Shown piece by piece: positions 50,964 through 55,323 of a stretch of 55,323 bases of DNA. This DNA is from Bacillota bacterium (lineage in GTDB: Bacteria; Bacillota; Clostridia; Clostridiales; Caloramatoraceae), in NCBI GenBank assembly GCA_023415335.1, contig JAEZLD010000071.1:1-55323 (forward strand), given 5' to 3'. The translations under genes and the position numbers were made by a program. The notes beneath the pieces were generated by a model. It did not search any database. It saw nothing but the letters and a program-made list of their open reading frames with translations, and was not told where the DNA came from. Each line of letters opens with the position of its first letter. Position 1 is the stretch's first letter.

Positions 50964-51330
50964 ATATTGTTCCTCCCAAGGCTTCTTATAAGCCTATTAT
51001 AGTTTCTTTTGAGTTTTATTCATACACCAGCTGGTAACAGTCACAAAAATTTAATAATCAAAATCCTATATGTATTTTTCCAATAAATTTTTATTTTTTG
51101 ATATAATAAGCAACTTTTTTCGCAGCTATAAAGCTTCTTGTTTTTATTCCGATTCCTAATATGTAAATATAATGCAATATTCTAGCACTTTTTGAATACT
51201 TTTGGTATATTTGGTTATATATAGTCTTGACTTTAAATATATAAGCATGTGTGCATTGTCTTTACATATTATTTTTCTAATTTTATTGCATATTCTTATA
51301 TTGCCACAGAGTATTGGAGGTGTTCTGACA
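50964..51330. other. A/T-rich divergent intergenic region
   Basis: About 365 bases. A TATAAT at 51001-50996 on the minus strand may be the -10 box of the ABC operon. On the plus strand an open frame continues upstream of the phosphodiesterase start, encoding a hydrophobic stretch without a ribosome site, so I treat it as non-coding. No hairpins of note. Confidence 0.4.
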
Positions 51331-54300
51331 TTGGATATTGAACACAACAGAAGAATATTAATAATAAACACTTTAAATTCACCCTCCCCTATTTTATCTG
51401 ATATATTTGATGGGCTATACACTATAAGCGAGGTATATAATGAAACGGATGCTATAGCAGCCCTTAACAGCTTTAATGACATTTCTGCAGTGCTGCTGAA
51501 TATTGTAGAGCCACAGTTAAATGGATATCATATACTTCTGTTAATGAAGGAGAATGAAAGGCTATCTTCCATTCCTGTACTGGCCATAGCTGACATTGAA
51601 GATGAGGAAAATCAGATAAAGGCTCTTGACCTGGGAGCTAAAGATATTATCACCATGCCCTTTAATCCTAAATTAGTTCTTCACCGCATTAAAAATGTAC
51701 TTAACTGCTCAGAGTCCATGCATACTCAACTACAAAACCAGCTATACACACAGGAGTTTATTCATAAGAAACAATACTTTCTACTATCAGAAATGGATTC
51801 GAACACCGGCTTATACAACAAGAGTGCCTTCTGCAATCATGCATCAGAGCTTATAAAAAGCAATCCGGAAAAGCAATACTTAATTATAAGGTTCGATATT
51901 GATCATTACAAGGTCTTTAATGATATCTATGGAGTACAGGAAGGAGAAAAATTCCTTAAATCTGTGGGAAATGCTCTCATCAATAAAAATAAAAGCAACG
52001 CTGTTTATGGCCACTTTGATGCAGACCACTTTGCAGTATGTGCTGAGGCATCTAAAGTAGACATTACAAAATATATAGAGCTTATTGAAAATGCACCAGA
52101 AAAGAATTATCCGGGCTTTGAAATAGTTCCTCGTATAGGAATTTATATAGTTAGTGACCCCTCTCTGGATGTAAGCATAATGTGTGACCGTGCTCTTTTG
52201 GCTCTTCACTCAATTAAAGGTAAATTTTCAAGCAAATATGCATACTATAATGAGTCAATGAGAAAAAGCCTTCTTGAGGAGCAAAAAATCGAAACTGAAG
52301 TAGCCTGGGCACTTCAGGAGGGTCAGTTTATGATATACCTTCAGCCCCAAATTAATTACTCTGAGAAGAAGCTTATCGGCGCTGAGGTACTGGTACGATG
52401 GAGCCATCCCACCGAGGGTATAATTTCCCCTGGTAGATTCATATCCATACTTGAGCGTAACGGGTTAATATCCAAACTGGACGAATATGTATGGGAGCAA
52501 GCCTGTAAACAGCTAAGGTTCTGGCTGGATTCAGGCTTTGAACCTGTCCCACTTTCCGTAAATATATCAAGGGTTGATATATTTAACCATAGGCTGTGTG
52601 ACATAATATGCTCTATCACAGAAAAATACAGCATTCCTCCTCAAATGCTGCACCTTGAAATAACGGAGTCCGCCTACATGAATAATTCTGCACAGCTTAT
52701 AGGAGTTGTAAAAGAACTACAGCGTCGTGGCTTTATAGTAGCTATGGATGACTTCGGAAGCGGGTATTCATCACTTAATACTCTTAAGGACGTCCCAGTA
52801 GACGTGCTGAAGCTGGATTTAAAATTTCTCAGTGGAGAAGAAAACAAATCCCGTGGCGGTAACATATTAAGCTCCATAGTTAGGATGGCCCACTGGCTGA
52901 AGCTACCAGTTATAGCTGAAGGCGTTGAAACAATGGAACAGGCAGAATATCTAAAAAGTATAAGCTGCCTGTTGCTTCAGGGATACTTCTTTGCTCGTCC
53001 AATGCCTGTTAGTGAATTTGAAGAGCTTCTTATAAAGTATGAAAAATCAAATGCACTTGATATGTATTCTAAATGTAACATCCAAGGTGTAGCTGACTTC
53101 TGGGATGCGACAGCACAATCCACATTGCTGTTTAACAGCTTTGTAGGAGGAGCTGCCATTATAGAGTACAAGCATGGCAAAGTCGAAATCATACGCACCA
53201 ACGATAAATATTTTCAGGTTCTAGAGACTACAAGAGATGCTTATAATGACTACGATAATAACTTTATGGCACGTTTTATAGGAGAATCGAAAAATGTATT
53301 CATAAGTATGCTAGAGGAAGCCATAGAAACATGTGATGAGGCCTCCTGCGAAATACAAAATGCTCCTTCTACAAATGAAGGCAAGCCAATTTGGGTGCAA
53401 ACACGGGCAAGGGTTCTTACACATAATGGCGATTACTATATATTCTATTTATCCATTGAAAACATAACCAAACAAAAAAAGCTTATGAATGACAATACAA
53501 CCCTCTCACAGAATCTGTCATCAATTATGCAAAGCATTCCAGGCGGCATCATGACCTTTAAGATAACTGACCGGGTGGATGTTGTATACTTAAATGATGC
53601 CATATCTAAAATGTTTGGCTACACCTCTGATGAGTATAGGGGGATTTTCTCAGAAGACTTCCTTATTGCAATCCATCCTGATGACAGGGAAATGGTTAAG
53701 GAAAAACTCCAGTATATACTTCAGCATCAAGATGAAACCATGAGCGCTGAGTACCGTCATATAAGAAAGGATGGCTCCTACATATGGATACAGCTTACCG
53801 GTCGGATTATGAGAAAGGACCAAGGAGCCATATACACATGTGCAATATTGATGGACATTGATGAAAGAGTGGCTGTCCAGCAGCTAAGTGCTTCACAGGC
53901 TGTGGAAATAGAAACGCAGCGTGCCACCCTTAAAACCATCTATGACACGGTTCCCTGTGGAATTATACAATTCTCCTATGTAAACAATAGCTACAATATT
54001 GTTAATTTTAACAACACTGTATGGAAAATATTTGGTTATGAAAACAGAGAGGAATGCATAGGCGGGCATGATGCCCACCTCATAAGGAAGATTCTCCCAG
54101 ATGACTTTAAAAGAGTAAGGAAAGCCTTAGAGGATGTTATTCATAGAAAAAACCATACAGACTTTGAATTCCGCATAATATGTAAGGAAAAAACCATACG
54201 TGTTCTCCATGCTTATCTCCAGAGGATTTTATCAGATGATGGAGCAATCATCTTACATGCTGTACTCACAGACATTACTAAACATAAAGAAGAAGAGCTA

Positions 54301-54717
54301 CAAAGGTATAGCAATATACTTTATCCTTTATTTGATGATGTACTTGGGATAGATTATAAAACCCGCACCAGTTCTATAGTGTTTTTCAATCAGGCATGTA
54401 ATATTACACAAGACCTGGAGGGGAATATAGATAAAAAGCTTCCCCTGTGGGTAAACAAGCATGTAGTTCCTGAGGACAGAGATAAGCTGCTGGAGTTTAT
54501 CTTTAATAACCAGCCATCCAATAACAAGACTAATATGATTACATATAGGGCTATTAAGCCAGACGGCGGTATACTATGGATAATGGCATACATGATAGGC
54601 CTTGGCAGCAGGAAATATCTCTTTTGCAATACAAATATAACGGATAAAAAACACCCCTTCTGTTATCAGGAAAAAACATTAAGCAGATTAAAGCAGCAGT
54701 TTGGCATTACATTATGA
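51331..54717 (+). CDS. EAL-domain c-di-GMP phosphodiesterase with degenerate REC and GGDEF and C-terminal PAS domains
   Basis: About 1128 residues from the TTG at 51331 (GGAGG ten bases upstream). Domains: receiver-like (6-123) lacking the phospho-Asp (LLNIVEP) and the lysine (ITMPF); GGDEF-like (150-305) with DADHF instead of GGDEF; EAL (about 313-566) with catalytic motifs kept (GAEVLVRW, ITES, DDFGSGYSSL, VLKLD, EGVE, QGY); then four PAS-like domains (about 600-1110). It should hydrolyse c-di-GMP, regulated by the dead domains and PAS sensors. The PAS domains lie after the EAL, which is unusual. No signal peptide or membrane segment in this reading. Confidence 0.9.
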   Translation: MDIEHNRRILIINTLNSPSPILSDIFDGLYTISEVYNETDAIAALNSFNDISAVLLNIVEPQLNGYHILLLMKENERLSSIPVLAIADIEDEENQIKALDLGAKDIITMPFNPKLVLHRIKNVLNCSESMHTQLQNQLYTQEFIHKKQYFLLSEMDSNTGLYNKSAFCNHASELIKSNPEKQYLIIRFDIDHYKVFNDIYGVQEGEKFLKSVGNALINKNKSNAVYGHFDADHFAVCAEASKVDITKYIELIENAPEKNYPGFEIVPRIGIYIVSDPSLDVSIMCDRALLALHSIKGKFSSKYAYYNESMRKSLLEEQKIETEVAWALQEGQFMIYLQPQINYSEKKLIGAEVLVRWSHPTEGIISPGRFISILERNGLISKLDEYVWEQACKQLRFWLDSGFEPVPLSVNISRVDIFNHRLCDIICSITEKYSIPPQMLHLEITESAYMNNSAQLIGVVKELQRRGFIVAMDDFGSGYSSLNTLKDVPVDVLKLDLKFLSGEENKSRGGNILSSIVRMAHWLKLPVIAEGVETMEQAEYLKSISCLLLQGYFFARPMPVSEFEELLIKYEKSNALDMYSKCNIQGVADFWDATAQSTLLFNSFVGGAAIIEYKHGKVEIIRTNDKYFQVLETTRDAYNDYDNNFMARFIGESKNVFISMLEEAIETCDEASCEIQNAPSTNEGKPIWVQTRARVLTHNGDYYIFYLSIENITKQKKLMNDNTTLSQNLSSIMQSIPGGIMTFKITDRVDVVYLNDAISKMFGYTSDEYRGIFSEDFLIAIHPDDREMVKEKLQYILQHQDETMSAEYRHIRKDGSYIWIQLTGRIMRKDQGAIYTCAILMDIDERVAVQQLSASQAVEIETQRATLKTIYDTVPCGIIQFSYVNNSYNIVNFNNTVWKIFGYENREECIGGHDAHLIRKILPDDFKRVRKALEDVIHRKNHTDFEFRIICKEKTIRVLHAYLQRILSDDGAIILHAVLTDITKHKEEELQRYSNILYPLFDDVLGIDYKTRTSSIVFFNQACNITQDLEGNIDKKLPLWVNKHVVPEDRDKLLEFIFNNQPSNNKTNMITYRAIKPDGGILWIMAYMIGLGSRKYLFCNTNITDKKHPFCYQEKTLSRLKQQFGITL

Positions 54718-54796
54718 TGCCTAACATGCCTTTTAAAGGATAACATCAATATAACAAGTCATTGTATCATTTATAAGCACGATTAATATTAGAATG

Positions 54797-54836
54797 TCCT
54801 GGAGCCTTCCTCGATTTGTTTTGGAAGGCTCCAGGA
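54797..54836. terminator. Bidirectional terminator
   Basis: A 14-bp perfect stem (TCCTGGAGCCTTCC with its complement) and a 12-base loop between the phosphodiesterase and the convergent ABC exporter gene. Confidence 0.85.
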
Positions 54837-54848
54837 TTATAATAACCC

Positions 54849-55323
54849 CTATTCTAACTCAAAAGCTCCTGTATAAAGCTGGTAGTACCTGCCGCGCTCT
54901 TTTATAAGCTCCTCATGGCTCCCCCTCTCTATTATCCTACCCTGGTCAAGCACCATTATAACATCTGAGTTCTTAACAGTAGACAGCCTGTGGGCAATAA
55001 CAAACACTGTCCTCCCATGCATAAGAGAATCCATTCCTTCCTGTACCAGCTCCTCTGTACGTGTATCTATAGAGGATGTAGCCTCATCGAGTATCATAAC
55101 AGGCGGGTCAGCCACAGCTGCCCTGGCAATTGCTAGAAGCTGCCTTTGTCCTTGGGACAGGCTCTCTCCCTCCCCTCCTATTACGGTATCATATCCCTCA
55201 GGCAGCCTTTTTATGAAATCGTCTGCATTGGCCAGCTTAGCTGCCTTATAAACCTCCTCATCTGTGGCGTCCAGCCTTCCATAGCGGATATTTTCTTTAA
55301 TTGTTCCTGTGAACAGGTGGGTA
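54849..55323 (-). CDS. ABC exporter, ATP-binding domain (cut by window edge)
   Basis: The C-terminal 157 residues of a type I ABC exporter half-transporter. The signature is SLSQGQRQLLAIARA, Walker B is VMILDEATSSID and the switch is VIAHRLSTVKNSD, preceded by FTGTIKENIRYG in the Q-loop-following part. Multidrug or lipid exporters of the MsbA/MdlB group look like this. The membrane domain and Walker A lie beyond 55323. It ends with FELE and a TAG at 54849. Confidence 0.93.
   Translation of the reverse strand, partial: THLFTGTIKENIRYGRLDATDEEVYKAAKLANADDFIKRLPEGYDTVIGGEGESLSQGQRQLLAIARAAVADPPVMILDEATSSIDTRTEELVQEGMDSLMHGRTVFVIAHRLSTVKNSDVIMVLDQGRIIERGSHEELIKERGRYYQLYTGAFELE

Noticed and set aside
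51202..51330. N-terminal extension of the phosphodiesterase with hydrophobic residues
   Set aside because: It has no ribosome site and the GGAGGTG before the TTG at 51331 gives a start right before the receiver-like fold; a membrane anchor cannot be fully excluded.

Overview
The window looks like chromosomal DNA of a low-GC, anaerobic, Gram-positive member of the Clostridia, most like Lachnospiraceae or Clostridium relatives. The evidence is the strong AGGAGG-type ribosome sites, AGA/AGG-rich codon use, a flavodiiron protein and rubredoxin for oxygen defence, a T-box leader, a cobalamin riboswitch, DegV, YabE-like and CvfB proteins, and a Gram-positive style type IV pilus cluster. I see no rRNA, tRNA, CRISPR array, transposase or phage gene. 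The species cannot be fixed from the sequence alone.

Left part (1-9300): the start of a topoisomerase III gene, an AI-2E family permease, a YabE-like G5/3D cell-wall protein, and a redox group. That group is a four-domain flavodiiron/flavin reductase/rubredoxin fusion, a free rubredoxin, and a glutaredoxin-like gene with an in-frame TGA that I read as selenocysteine. A zinc-ribbon protein, DegV, an EamA transporter and CvfB follow.

9500-21700: an ECF sigma/anti-sigma pair, then two divergent units around a LacI-type regulator. Leftward are a carboxylate-type transporter, a hydantoinase/oxoprolinase-like protein, a zincin-like protein and a membrane protein. Rightward are lacI, kdgK, a KDPG aldolase fused to a VOC domain, an FGGY kinase and an HpaI-type aldolase, which together form a 2-keto-3-deoxy sugar acid pathway. 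A shared AAACCGAT motif lies before both units.

21700-32850: a secreted transglutaminase-like lipoprotein, a six-gene pilus operon (pilC, four small membrane/pilin-like proteins, pilT), a GH3-family adenylating enzyme with no normal start codon, a second sigma/anti-sigma pair behind a cre-like site, a probably foreign small gene, and a B12 riboswitch controlling a DUF4430 lipoprotein next to a bacterial Staygreen homologue.

32850-44640: a tandem PII-like protein with a duplicated DUF1538 membrane protein, a barnase/barstar pair, an acetyltransferase, a flippase-like membrane protein, then a T-box-controlled threonine operon (lysC-thrC-thrB-hom) and a separately promoted acyl-ACP thioesterase.

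44640-end: a GntR regulator whose promoter lies in a 22-bp perfect inverted repeat, followed by a membrane gene broken by an in-frame TGA. Next come an XRE regulator overlapping a gene for a protein made of seven PF-x-DD repeats, where the regulator itself carries one diverged copy of the repeat. A MacB-like ABC exporter with a long coiled coil, a large c-di-GMP phosphodiesterase with a dead receiver and dead GGDEF domain, and the end of an ABC exporter complete the window.

The best candidates for something undescribed are the XRE/PF-x-DD repeat pair, the predicted UxxC selenoprotein beside the flavodiiron cluster, and the Staygreen/B12-riboswitch neighbourhood.
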